A stretch of 32,627 bases of DNA from NCBI GenBank assembly GCA_016927115.1, contig JAFGNH010000118.1:1-32627 (forward strand). Reading direction: 5' to 3'. Within the stretch, counting starts at the first letter, position 1, and every line of letters begins with the position of its first letter. A program made the translations under genes and the position numbers. The notes below the pieces were generated by a model. It saw only the letters and a list, made by a program, of their open reading frames with translations, searched no databases and was not told the DNA's origin. The DNA comes from Anaerolineales bacterium. GTDB taxonomy: Bacteria; Chloroflexota; Anaerolineae; Anaerolineales; E44-bin32. Below are positions 1-8,376 of this stretch, piece after piece.

Positions 1-1
1 C

Positions 2-805
2 ACATTGGATGCGCGTGATTCGGTTGAGAATCAGATTGCTATCATCGAGGATCTGATAGTCCAGGAAGTTGATGCGATCGTCTTTGTCCCTGTTGACTCA
101 GCAGCTCTCTCCACAGCTGTTGAGCGTGCCAATGAAGCCGGTATTCCCGTTGTCACCATGGATCGCTCTACAGCGGGCGGTGAAGTAGTAGCCCTTGTGG
201 AATCCAACAATGTCGAAATCGGTGCCAAAGGCGCTGAGCTTATGGCAGAGGTTGCTGCCAACTATGGTGTTGCGATTGAGGATCTTGTTGTCCTTGAGTT
301 GCTTGGTGACCTTGCGACTTCCGCCGGTCAGGAACGACACGAAGGCTTCAGCACGACGGCCGAAGAATTGGGTATCAACGTGGTTGCTGAGCTCCCCACC
401 AACTGGAGCGCAGAACAGGCAAATGCCGCGGTTCTGGATGCATTTCAGGCAAATCCGGACATTAATGCGATCTACATGGCAAGCGGTTGCGCAATGTTCT
501 CTGGTGTGGATCCGGCAATGGAATCGTTGGGCAAATGGGTTCCTGTCGGTCAGGAAGGCCATATCATCATCATTTCTACGGACGGTTGCCCTGCCCCCAT
601 CCAGGCTATTCGTGATGGAAAAGTTGACGCAGATTCAGCACAGCAGTTGATCACGATGGGCCAGACGGCTATAGAAATTGCAGTGAATGCAGTCAATGGC
701 GTAATGCCCGAGGACTCGGTGGTCCGGCTTGGCCCCGATCCAATCACGCCTGACAATGTGGACGAACTCACCCATTGGGGCAATGCAGTGAACACTGCAA
801 GGTAA
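2..805 (+). CDS. Ribose-type sugar ABC transporter substrate-binding protein, 5' truncated
   Basis: This is the C-terminal part (about 267 residues) of a periplasmic-binding-protein family 1 (RbsB-like) solute receptor. The reading frame is open at the left edge, so the signal peptide and true start are outside the window; the TTG at 5 is not a credible start. Visible family features are a segment on the importance of site entry (DAIVFVPVDSAAL), the second-lobe strand VVTMDRS, and near the C-terminus ADSAQQLITMGQTAIE, which resembles the conserved hinge and pore-facing region of xylose/ribose receptors. It would capture a sugar or polyol outside the membrane and deliver it to the ATPase/permease encoded just downstream. 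The substrate cannot be read from sequence. A 12-bp inverted repeat follows the stop codon. Confidence 0.9.
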   Translation, partial: TLDARDSVENQIAIIEDLIVQEVDAIVFVPVDSAALSTAVERANEAGIPVVTMDRSTAGGEVVALVESNNVEIGAKGAELMAEVAANYGVAIEDLVVLELLGDLATSAGQERHEGFSTTAEELGINVVAELPTNWSAEQANAAVLDAFQANPDINAIYMASGCAMFSGVDPAMESLGKWVPVGQEGHIIIISTDGCPAPIQAIRDGKVDADSAQQLITMGQTAIEIAVNAVNGVMPEDSVVRLGPDPITPDNVDELTHWGNAVNTAR

Positions 806-822
806 GGTCACAAAACAGGGAT

Positions 823-886
823 TGGGTAATGACCATCTGACCTCTCTTGCCTTTTTCAGGAAGGCGTATCAGTAGGTCATTACCCA
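823..886 (+). promoter_or_regulatory. Intercistronic 12-bp inverted repeat between binding-protein and ATPase genes
   Basis: The arms TGGGTAATGACC (823-834) and GGTCATTACCCA (875-886) are perfectly complementary over 12 bp, with a 40-nt loop. A G-T wobble can extend the stem by one pair. It starts 17 nt after the binding-protein stop. It has no T-run after the right arm, so it is not a classic intrinsic terminator. Stem-loops in this position in ABC operons often stabilise the upstream mRNA and reduce expression of the downstream ATPase. That role is inferred here. A dyad operator for an unknown regulator is the main alternative. Confidence 0.55.
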
Positions 887-969
887 GCCCAATTATACAG
901 TTGTTTGGAATCGTTTTCATAACTTACACAAGTACTGGTTGAACCCATATTGACGGAGTGAGTTCTTTA

Positions 970-2490
970 ATGAACGAAGTCAGCCAAAACATCCTGTTGA
1001 AAGTTTCGAATATTTCAAAGCAATATCCTGGTGTGAAAGCGCTGGATGACGTCAGCCTTGAGGTTCGGAGAGGTGAAATTCACGCACTGGTTGGGGAAAA
1101 TGGTGCAGGAAAATCCACGTTTGTAAATGTGATGGGCGGCGTGGTAAAACCGGACAAAGGCCAGATCCTCCTGGATGGCAAGGAAGTGCAGTTCCTTACA
1201 CCAAGGCATGCTGCAGATGCAGGTATTGCTGTTGTCCATCAGGAATTATCACTTTTTCCGAATTTAAATATTGCTACCAACCTGTTTCTCTCGAACCTGG
1301 AGGGCACAGGTCTGGCTTTCATTCCCGATAAAAGGATTGAGGCGGAATCACGCGAACTCCTGAAGAGAGTGGGACTGGAAGGAGTTTCCCCTGTGCGCAA
1401 GGTTGAAAGACTTCAACCCGGGGAGCAGCAGCTGGTGGAAATTGCGCGTGCCATTGTAAAAGAATCCAAGCTGATAGTCCTGGATGAACCAACCTCCTCA
1501 CTGGCTGAAAAAGAAATCAGGACTTTGTTCCGCATCGTGCGTGAACTGAGGGATCAGGGTGTATCCATTATTTTTGTATCCCACCGCCTTGACGAGGTTT
1601 TTGAACTCTGTGATCGTGTAACAGTGTTCCGGGATGGGCAGCATATAGTTACGTCTGATACGAGCGACTTAAGCTCAGAACAGCTTGTTAATCTCATTCT
1701 GGGTCGGAAACTGAATGAAATGTATTTTTCTCCAGAGGAAGGTCATCAGGGAGAGGAACTGCTTCGAGTGGAGCGGCTTCGGCAATTACCCAAACTCCAG
1801 GAGATAACTTTCTCGCTCTACAGAGGGGAAATTCTGGGAGTTGCCGGACTTCTGGGTTCCGGACGATCCGAGCTTGTCCGATCAATTTTCGGGTTGGAAT
1901 CCATGGAACAAGGCCTGGTGTATTTGAAAGGGAACCGGGTGACCATACAGAATCCGGAGCAGGCGATCAAACATGGCATCGGGTACATCACTGAGGACAG
2001 GCATAAGGAAGGCCTGATGCTTGAAAAGTCGGTCAAGGACAATATTGTGCTTGCCAATCTCAAGAAGCTGGCCGGGAAATTGGGTTGGATGAAGTCTCTG
2101 CTTGAGAGACAGGCAGCAGAAATGCAGAGAAAAGATTTAAACATAGTAACCCCTTCCATCCAGCGCAAGGTGAAATTTCTCAGTGGCGGAAACCAACAGA
2201 AAGTCGTTCTGGGAAAATGGCTTGAGACATCTCCAGAGATCTATATCCTTGATGAACCGACGCGGGGGATCGACGTTGGGGCAAAGGCGGAATTCTATAA
2301 GATCATCAGATCGCTGGCTGAGCAGGGAGCAGGTGTTCTCCTGATATCTTCCGATCTGCAGGAAATTGTGGGTATCTGTCATCGAGTTCTTGTGCTGCGA
2401 AATGGCAGGTTTATCACAGAGTATTCAGGTCATCAGATTGATCCAGCAGCAGTCCTAATGAAAATGACAGGAGAGAACAATGGTAAGTGA
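970..2490 (+). CDS. Sugar ABC transporter ATP-binding protein, RbsA/MglA type (double ATPase)
   Basis: This cytoplasmic subunit carries two fused ATPase domains (506 aa from ATG 970) and powers ribose/xylose-type sugar import. Domain 1 has Walker A GENGAGKST at about residue 42, signature-region LQPGEQQLVEIARA and Walker B LIVLDEPTSSL. Domain 2 has the degenerate Walker A GLLGSGRSE normal for RbsA, an intact signature SGGNQQK and Walker B IYILDEPTRGID. A GTG at 958 is in frame, but it overlaps the ribosome-binding sequence GGAG (955-958), so ATG 970 is preferred; spacing is a little long at 11 nt. The 3' end overlaps the permease start by 11 nt, which indicates translational coupling. Confidence 0.95.
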   Translation: MNEVSQNILLKVSNISKQYPGVKALDDVSLEVRRGEIHALVGENGAGKSTFVNVMGGVVKPDKGQILLDGKEVQFLTPRHAADAGIAVVHQELSLFPNLNIATNLFLSNLEGTGLAFIPDKRIEAESRELLKRVGLEGVSPVRKVERLQPGEQQLVEIARAIVKESKLIVLDEPTSSLAEKEIRTLFRIVRELRDQGVSIIFVSHRLDEVFELCDRVTVFRDGQHIVTSDTSDLSSEQLVNLILGRKLNEMYFSPEEGHQGEELLRVERLRQLPKLQEITFSLYRGEILGVAGLLGSGRSELVRSIFGLESMEQGLVYLKGNRVTIQNPEQAIKHGIGYITEDRHKEGLMLEKSVKDNIVLANLKKLAGKLGWMKSLLERQAAEMQRKDLNIVTPSIQRKVKFLSGGNQQKVVLGKWLETSPEIYILDEPTRGIDVGAKAEFYKIIRSLAEQGAGVLLISSDLQEIVGICHRVLVLRNGRFITEYSGHQIDPAAVLMKMTGENNGK

Positions 2491-3472
2491 GACAATTCCT
2501 GAGACCTTAAAACCGAGTCTGGGCAAGAATCTACTTGGGTTTGCCCTGCGTTATGGCATCTATCTGATCTTCGTCGTTCTCTGTGTTGCCGTATCGATTG
2601 CTTCGCCCGTTTTTCTCTCAGTGGGTAATCTCAGTAATATCCTGCTTCAGACCTCTGCGGTAGGGATTATTGCGGTCGGTATGACTTATGTCATTATTGC
2701 CCGTGGTATCGATGTTTCCGTGGGAGCGATTGTAGCGCTTTCCAGTGCGGTGGCTGTTATCAGTATGAAAGATGGAGGGCAAGCCTGGTGGGTGGGTTTG
2801 CTCCTGATCTTTGGGGTAGCCTTGATTATCGGCCTGTTGAATGGTTTTTCCAGCGCCTATCTTTCCATGCCGCCCTTTCTTGTAACACTGGCGACAATGA
2901 CCATTGGTCGTGGAATGGTCCTTGCTGTTTCCAAGGGCGTCAACTATTGGGGATTGCATGAATTCTATAAATCTCTCGGTTTGGGATCACTGGGACCTGT
3001 TCCGATACCGGTTGTAATCATGCTGTCCGCTTTTCTTGTTGGGCACCTGGTGCTTCATCATACCGTTTTCGGCAGGAAGGTTTATGCGGTTGGAGGTAAC
3101 CCTGAGGCTGCCAGGGTGTCGGGCATCAATGTCGAACGGATCATTATGATGACCTTTGTGATTGTCGGATTGTTTTCTGGTCTGTCTTCGCTGGTGTTGA
3201 CTTCAAGATTGAATTCCTTCACTCCATCCATGGGGGTTGGCTTTGAATTCTCTGCGATTGCCGCAGTGGTCATAGGTGGTACAAGTCTGATGGGAGGAGA
3301 AGGCAATATTGGGGGAACCCTGATCGGTGTTCTGATCATGGGAGTAATCAATAACGCCTTGAACCTGCTGGGTGTTTCCGTTTACCTGCAGGACGTTATT
3401 CGGGGAGGTATCATTTTTCTGGCCGTCCTGATCGATGCGCTACGAAGCAAGTATGCGCAGAACCTGGATTGA
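2480..3472 (+). CDS. Sugar ABC transporter permease, RbsC type
   Basis: This 330-aa inner-membrane protein forms the translocation pore of the ribose-type importer, probably as a homodimer since only one permease gene is present. Hydrophobic helices run through the protein from about residue 20. Family motifs include MTYVIIARGIDVSVG in the N-terminal half, PPFLVTLATMTIGRG mid-protein, AVGGNPEAARVSGI (the cytoplasmic loop contacting the ATPase), and the C-terminal AIAAVVIGGTSLMGGEGNIGG. The length is usual for the family. The ATG lies inside the end of the ATPase gene (11-nt overlap), with GGAGAGAA just upstream as ribosome-binding site. Confidence 0.95.
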   Translation: MVSETIPETLKPSLGKNLLGFALRYGIYLIFVVLCVAVSIASPVFLSVGNLSNILLQTSAVGIIAVGMTYVIIARGIDVSVGAIVALSSAVAVISMKDGGQAWWVGLLLIFGVALIIGLLNGFSSAYLSMPPFLVTLATMTIGRGMVLAVSKGVNYWGLHEFYKSLGLGSLGPVPIPVVIMLSAFLVGHLVLHHTVFGRKVYAVGGNPEAARVSGINVERIIMMTFVIVGLFSGLSSLVLTSRLNSFTPSMGVGFEFSAIAAVVIGGTSLMGGEGNIGGTLIGVLIMGVINNALNLLGVSVYLQDVIRGGIIFLAVLIDALRSKYAQNLD

Positions 3473-3502
3473 CCGGAAGAAGAACTTTGAAGGAGAAGCA
3501 AG

Positions 3503-4567
3503 ATGACAGACAGGCTGAAAGTTGGTGTGGTTGGATGTGGGCAGATCGCTCAGATAGCACACCTTCCGTATCTTCAGGAGCTGCCCCAGTTTGAGATCTG
3601 TGCCCTGTGCGACCTTTCTGCACAGGTGCTGCAAACTCTGGGAGAGAAGTACAACGTAGCTAATCTATACACGGATCATGATGAAATGGTCCAGCAGGAA
3701 GATCTTGATATTGTCCTGGTAGCTAATAAAAACCATGCGCCTCCTGCAATCGCGGCGATGAAAGCGGGAAAGCATGTTCTGGTTGAAAAACCTATCGCAT
3801 TCAATCTCCGCCAGGCAGATGAAATGATCGACGTCGCTCAACGAAGCGGTGTTAAGCTGATGGTTGGCTATATGAAACGCTACGACCCGGCGTATCAGAA
3901 AGCAAAGCAGATGGTTGCTGCTATGAAAGATATCCATCTTATTCGGGTCCATGATTATGCGGGAACCTATCAGATCAACCATCAGATCTATGATCTTGTT
4001 ACGGCCAGCGATCTGGACTCAGACATGTTGGCGGAGTTAAGGAAAACAGACGAAGCGGATCTTCTGGCAGATATCGGTCCTGATCGGGTTGATTTACTTG
4101 AGGCGCATGACATCATGATCCACTTGGCCATTCATGATATCAATGCTCTTCACGGTCTGTATGGACTGCCTCAAACGCTTGTGGCTGCGCAATTGTTCAA
4201 GAAAAACTTTGTCACAGCACTCTTTGAATACAAGAATGGTGTTCGACTTGTGTGGGAAACAGGAAACCTGATTTCCCTGGTAGATTGGGACGAGCAAATC
4301 AAGGTCTGGGGTGCAGAGCAGCGTGTTGAGTTGAAATTCCCGTTTCCTTACCTGAAAAATGCAAGCACAGACCTGATTGTAGATGAAAACGATGGCAGCT
4401 CAGCTGTGCAGCAGGTGATCAAGACATCCTATGATGAAGCTCTCAAGAGGGAATGGCGTCATTTCCACGATTGCATTGTCCATGACAGCGAGCCTCTTAC
4501 AGGAGCTTTGGAGGCACGGGACGATCTTGCTTTTGCTGTTGCGCTCACGAAAGCGGCCGGCAGGTAG
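3503..4567 (+). CDS. Gfo/Idh/MocA-family NAD(P)-dependent sugar/polyol dehydrogenase
   Basis: This is a 354-aa cytoplasmic oxidoreductase with an N-terminal Rossmann fold: VGVVGCGQIAQIAHLPYL from residue 7 gives the GxGxxG-type dinucleotide site. The hallmark motif EKPIA is at residues 95-99, where Lys96 is the conserved catalytic-pocket lysine. The C-terminal half is the alpha/beta substrate domain and contains HDIMIHLAIHDINAL, which resembles the His/Asp-bearing helix of the family. Members oxidise sugars, inositols or glycosides at one hydroxyl. ATG 3503 has AAGGAGAAGC upstream. The gene sits between the importer and a TIM-barrel isomerase, a pairing that usually means oxidation followed by isomerisation of the imported compound. 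The substrate is unknown. Confidence 0.9.
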   Translation: MTDRLKVGVVGCGQIAQIAHLPYLQELPQFEICALCDLSAQVLQTLGEKYNVANLYTDHDEMVQQEDLDIVLVANKNHAPPAIAAMKAGKHVLVEKPIAFNLRQADEMIDVAQRSGVKLMVGYMKRYDPAYQKAKQMVAAMKDIHLIRVHDYAGTYQINHQIYDLVTASDLDSDMLAELRKTDEADLLADIGPDRVDLLEAHDIMIHLAIHDINALHGLYGLPQTLVAAQLFKKNFVTALFEYKNGVRLVWETGNLISLVDWDEQIKVWGAEQRVELKFPFPYLKNASTDLIVDENDGSSAVQQVIKTSYDEALKREWRHFHDCIVHDSEPLTGALEARDDLAFAVALTKAAGR

Positions 4568-4576
4568 GAGTTAATC

Positions 4577-5374
4577 TTGCGTACTTCTGTATGTATAGAA
4601 ATGATCTACACGGAGCTTCCCTTTCTGGATCGGATCTGGAAGGCAGCTGAAGCGGGATTCGATGCGTTCGAATTCTGGGGATGGGAAGACAAGGATCTAC
4701 CAGCTTTAGTAAAGACTGCTGCTGACGCGCAGATTGAATTACTGATGTTCCAGGCGAATCGCAAGGGAACCATGATTCATCCTGTTCATCAGAATGAAGT
4801 GATTCGAGGTGTTGCAGACTCCTTGACTGTAGCCTCGGATTTGGGAGTTAGGCAATTGTTCCTCCTGACTGATGAACTGGGTGCTGATAGAAGTGTGGTG
4901 CATTCCTATCAGGAACTCACCGAGGATATGAAATCCAGGAGTGTGCAGGAATGCCTCGAACAGATGGCCGGTCTTGCAGACGCGAAAGGAATCACTCTTT
5001 GCCTGGAAGTACTGAATACCAGGGTGGATCATTCCGGGTACTGGTTGAATCATGCTGATTTGGGATTTGATCTGATCCGGCGAGTGAACAGCCCGAACTT
5101 GCGTCTTCTCTTTGATTGCTACCATGTTCAGATTATGGATGGCAACCTGATCCCGAATATCAGGGATAACCTGGAACTGATCGGGCATGTGCATGTAGCG
5201 GACACACCGGGAAGGCATGAGCCAGGAACGGGCGAGATCAATTATGCGAATGTGTTCAAAGCTCTGGGAGCAGCTGGCTATGCAGGGTATGTTGGCATGG
5301 AGTTTGTGCCTACTGGAGAGAGTGATCAGTCAGTTGCTGAGGCTCTGCAGATGGTGCGTGCCTCGTCTATGTAA
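4577..5374 (+). CDS. Xylose-isomerase-like TIM barrel protein, hydroxypyruvate isomerase/epimerase-like
   Basis: This 265-aa protein belongs to the AP-endonuclease-2/xylose-isomerase-like TIM-barrel group and most resembles hydroxypyruvate isomerase (Hyi). Barrel-end residues match the family's metal and catalytic pattern: Glu144 in LCLEVLN, Asp180 in LLFDCYHVQ, His204/His206 in GHVHVADTPGR, and Glu242 in GMEFVP. The GRHEPGTGEINY loop is very Hyi-like. It probably isomerises, epimerises or lyses the product of the dehydrogenase before it. The start is a TTG at 4577 with TAGGAG 7 nt upstream, 9 nt after the dehydrogenase stop; no ATG fits in frame near this site. A plain sugar-phosphate isomerase is equally possible. 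Confidence 0.85.
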   Translation: MRTSVCIEMIYTELPFLDRIWKAAEAGFDAFEFWGWEDKDLPALVKTAADAQIELLMFQANRKGTMIHPVHQNEVIRGVADSLTVASDLGVRQLFLLTDELGADRSVVHSYQELTEDMKSRSVQECLEQMAGLADAKGITLCLEVLNTRVDHSGYWLNHADLGFDLIRRVNSPNLRLLFDCYHVQIMDGNLIPNIRDNLELIGHVHVADTPGRHEPGTGEINYANVFKALGAAGYAGYVGMEFVPTGESDQSVAEALQMVRASSM

Positions 5375-5388
5375 TTGTGGAGAATATC

Positions 5389-6348
5389 ATGAAGATTCCT
5401 GAAGAAAAACTGAAACAAATGTACGAGTTGATGGTAAAAATTCGCCAGTTTGAGAACCGGGTCAAGGATTTGTTTGCAGCGGGTGAATTACCCGGATTTG
5501 TTCATCTGTACCTGGGGCAGGAGGCTGTGGCTTCGGGTGTGTGTGCAAATCTCAACCGGGATGATTTTATAACCAGCACACATCGCGGCCATGGTCACAT
5601 CATTGCCAAAGGGGGGGATATGGCCCGCATGATGGCGGAATTGTATGGTAAAGCGACAGGTTATAACAAGGGGAAAGGTGGATCCATGCATATTGCCTGG
5701 CCAGAACTGGGGATCCTGGGCGCAAACGGGATCCTTGCCGCCGGGTTGCCGATTGCGGCAGGGGCAGCCATGTCGTCGAAATATCGCAGGACTGAACAGG
5801 TTGCCGTCAGCTTCTTTGGCGATGGCGCTTCCAATGAAGGGGTGTTTCACGAAACTCTGAATATTGCCTCTGCCTTTAATCTTCCCGTTGTGTTTGTGTG
5901 TGAGAACAATTTGTATGCAGTCAGTACCCGCCAGTCGGATGTACGCAAGGTTGAGGATATTGCCGATCGTGCAGTTGGTTACAACATGCCGGGGGTTGTG
6001 GTGGATGGTAATGATGTGGTAGCAGTGTATGAAGTTACCAGGGAGGCGATCAGTCGTGCGCGCAGGGGTGAAGGACCAACCCTGATCGAATGCAAAACGT
6101 ATCGCTGGCGCACACATTTTGAGGGTGAGCCTGATACGTATCGCCCACCGGAAGAGGTTGCTTCCTGGATAAAACGCGAACCGATTGCACCGTTCCGTCG
6201 TATGCTGATTGACCAGAAGATTTTCAAGGAACAGGAAATGGATGCAATGGATCTGGCCATTAGAGAAGAATTGGATCAGGCTGTTGAGTTTGCCAGGGAA
6301 AGCCCATTACCTGAACCAGAAGACGCGTTGAAAGATCTGTGGGCATAA
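5389..6348 (+). CDS. acoA: Acetoin/2-oxoacid dehydrogenase E1 component, alpha subunit
   Basis: This 319-aa thiamine-diphosphate subunit pairs with the next gene product to form the E1 heterotetramer, which decarboxylates or cleaves the substrate and passes the acyl group to E2. The TPP/Mg motif is clear, GDGASNEGVFHETLNIA, with Asp145 of GDG and the closing ENN. Other family segments are FVHLYLGQEAVA, THRGHGH and YRWRTHFEGEPDTYR. Length is as usual for AcoA/PdhA. ATG 5389 is preferred over in-frame GTG 5377 because GGAGA (5379-5383) lies 5 nt ahead of it. Membership of the acetoin rather than pyruvate group is inferred from AcoX two genes downstream. Confidence 0.9.
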   Translation: MKIPEEKLKQMYELMVKIRQFENRVKDLFAAGELPGFVHLYLGQEAVASGVCANLNRDDFITSTHRGHGHIIAKGGDMARMMAELYGKATGYNKGKGGSMHIAWPELGILGANGILAAGLPIAAGAAMSSKYRRTEQVAVSFFGDGASNEGVFHETLNIASAFNLPVVFVCENNLYAVSTRQSDVRKVEDIADRAVGYNMPGVVVDGNDVVAVYEVTREAISRARRGEGPTLIECKTYRWRTHFEGEPDTYRPPEEVASWIKREPIAPFRRMLIDQKIFKEQEMDAMDLAIREELDQAVEFARESPLPEPEDALKDLWA

Positions 6349-6368
6349 GGATGGCGCAGGAGAATAGT

Positions 6369-7346
6369 ATGAGTGAATTATTCTATAACCAGGCAATAAG
6401 AGACGCCCTGCAGGAGGAAATGGAACGGGATTCCTCTGTGGTCCTATGGGGCATTGATATTGGTCCTTATGGTGGTGCAAACGCTGCCACGAAAGGACTT
6501 TATGAGAAATTCGGTGCCGACCGGGTGATTGATATGCCTGTGTCGGAACTGGCCTATGTCGGAATGGGAGTCGGAGCAGCAGCAACAGGGATCAGGCCGG
6601 TGATCGAACTGCAGTTTTCCGACTGGATTACACTGGCATCGGAAATGATAATCAACCAGGCTGCCAAGATGCGCTACATGTTTGGTGGAATTATGCAGAT
6701 CCCGATGGTTGTTCGCGCGCCAGTGGGTGGATATTTGTCAGCGGGTGCACAGCATTCCAACAGCTTTGAATCCATGTTCTCCTTCGTCCCTGGAATTAAG
6801 ATAGTCATGCCATCCACGCCTTATGATGCGAAGGGGTTGCTTAAGAGTGCAATCCGTGACAACAATGTGGTTTTATTCTTCGAGCATAAGAACCTGTACG
6901 GAATTAAGGGAGAGGTTCCGGAAGGTGAATATGCGATCCCGTTGGGGGAAGCTGAAGTAAAGCGTGAAGGGACTGATGTAACGATCGTTACCTATGCATA
7001 TACCGTCAGTATGTGTTTGTCCGCGGCGGAAAAGCTTGCCCAGGAAGGAATAGATGTGGAGGTGCTGGATCTTCGCACGGTAGATCCGTTGGACAGGAAT
7101 GCGATTCTGCGATCCGTTCAAAAGACAAGCCGGCTGGTTGTAGTCCAGGAGACGTGGCGAGACTGCAGTATCAGCTCGGAAATCGCAGCTCTTGTCGCAG
7201 AGTACGGGATCTATCATCTGGATGCTCCGATATTGCGGGTAGCAGCCGAGGATGTACCCATCCCCTTCAGCCCTGTGCTGGAGGAATTTGTCCTGCCAAA
7301 CGAACAGAAAATTATGGATGCAGTGCATCGGGTTCTGTCCGGTTAA
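6369..7346 (+). CDS. acoB: Acetoin/2-oxoacid dehydrogenase E1 component, beta subunit
   Basis: This 325-aa transketolase-like subunit completes the E1 active site with the alpha subunit. Typical beta-subunit segments are seen: a family start NQAIRDALQEEMERD, DMPVSELAYVGMGVGAAATG, VVRAPVGGYLSAGAQHS, MPSTPYDAKGLLKSAI and VEVLDLRTVDPLD. Two in-frame ATG codons exist at 6351 and 6369; the second has GGAGA (6359-6363) spaced 5 nt away, so it is chosen. The gene starts 20 nt after the alpha-subunit stop, within one transcription unit. Alpha and beta subunits as separate adjacent genes are typical of acetoin and branched-chain/pyruvate dehydrogenases of Gram-positive type. Confidence 0.9.
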   Translation: MSELFYNQAIRDALQEEMERDSSVVLWGIDIGPYGGANAATKGLYEKFGADRVIDMPVSELAYVGMGVGAAATGIRPVIELQFSDWITLASEMIINQAAKMRYMFGGIMQIPMVVRAPVGGYLSAGAQHSNSFESMFSFVPGIKIVMPSTPYDAKGLLKSAIRDNNVVLFFEHKNLYGIKGEVPEGEYAIPLGEAEVKREGTDVTIVTYAYTVSMCLSAAEKLAQEGIDVEVLDLRTVDPLDRNAILRSVQKTSRLVVVQETWRDCSISSEIAALVAEYGIYHLDAPILRVAAEDVPIPFSPVLEEFVLPNEQKIMDAVHRVLSG

Positions 7347-7352
7347 ATCGGC

Positions 7353-8366
7353 GTGAGCGTTGTCGGTATCCTCCCTAACCCGGCGTCCGGAAAGGACATT
7401 CGCCGCCTGGTAGCGAAAGCCTTTGTAGTGAGCAATCAGGAAAAGGTGAATATTGTCAGCAGGATGCTTGAAGGATTATTGTCAGCAGGAGTCTCGCGCA
7501 TTGAGATTATGCCTGATCGATTCGGTATCGGTATGCAGGCGCTGCATAATCTTCATGGTCAGCCCCCTGCGGTTTCTTCCAGGGTTGAAATTCTCGAAAT
7601 GGAACTGGAAAACTCGTCAGCGGATTCAATGCACGCAGCGAAGCTGATGAAAAATAATGGGGTTGGTATCATGATTGTGTTGGGTGGGGATGGCACCTCT
7701 CGAGTTGTTTCGAAGGTCAGTGGTGACGTACCGCTGCTTCCGGTTTCAACGGGCACGAATAATGTGCTCCCTTCATTTATTGAGGGAACCATTGCCGGGT
7801 TATGTGCCGGGTATGTTGCCCACCTTGAGGAAAGCCAGAGGCGTGCCCTCTGCAGTCAGATCAAGCGGATTGAGATCCGGGTAAATGGGGAGCTTGTTGA
7901 TGTTGCTCTGGTTGATGTAGCAATCAGCAAAGGTGGTTTTCCGGGATCGAGAGCAGTTTGGGATTCAACGGAAATTTCTCAGATTGCAGTTACGCGTGCA
8001 TCTCCAGTTCACATTGGTCTGTCCGCGATCGTTGGAATGGTACAGCCTGTTAGTGACACCGATGAATATGGGGTGATCATGAAGACGAGTGGAGGCTTCC
8101 GGGGTGGTAGGGTCGTCCAGGTACCTCTTAGTCCAGGATTGATTGAAGACGTTACGATCGTAGATTCAACCATCATGGAGTTTGGACAAGCGTATCCTGT
8201 CATCGATGAGAGACCGCTGGTTATTGCGCTTGACGGAGAACGCGAGCTGGTTCTGAACGAAGGCGATGTTGCAGAGATGGTGTTGACCAGAAATGGACCC
8301 CTGATTCTTGATGTGAACAGGGCAATGGAACAGGCGTCACGGACAGGATTCTTTGTAACGGGATGA
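7353..8366 (+). CDS. acoX: AcoX-like ATP-NAD kinase-family protein
   Basis: This 337-aa protein has the NAD-kinase/diacylglycerol-kinase-like nucleotide fold: VGILPNPASGKDIR at the N-terminus, GGDGTSR beginning at residue 111, and PVSTGTNNVLPSFIEGTIAG, matching AcoX of acetoin catabolic clusters. The biochemical role of AcoX is unsettled; it is known mainly as a companion of acoABC. GTG 7353 is the start, 6 nt after the acoB stop, and the position between E1 beta and E2 is a classic AcoX location. Its presence is the best evidence that the complex is of the acetoin type and not a housekeeping pyruvate dehydrogenase. Confidence 0.85.
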   Translation: MSVVGILPNPASGKDIRRLVAKAFVVSNQEKVNIVSRMLEGLLSAGVSRIEIMPDRFGIGMQALHNLHGQPPAVSSRVEILEMELENSSADSMHAAKLMKNNGVGIMIVLGGDGTSRVVSKVSGDVPLLPVSTGTNNVLPSFIEGTIAGLCAGYVAHLEESQRRALCSQIKRIEIRVNGELVDVALVDVAISKGGFPGSRAVWDSTEISQIAVTRASPVHIGLSAIVGMVQPVSDTDEYGVIMKTSGGFRGGRVVQVPLSPGLIEDVTIVDSTIMEFGQAYPVIDERPLVIALDGERELVLNEGDVAEMVLTRNGPLILDVNRAMEQASRTGFFVTG

Positions 8367-8376
8367 GAGGATTCTT

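Noticed and set aside
5488..6117. 209-codon - strand open frame
   Set aside because: It is opposite the E1 alpha gene, whose thiamine-diphosphate motif is on the + strand.
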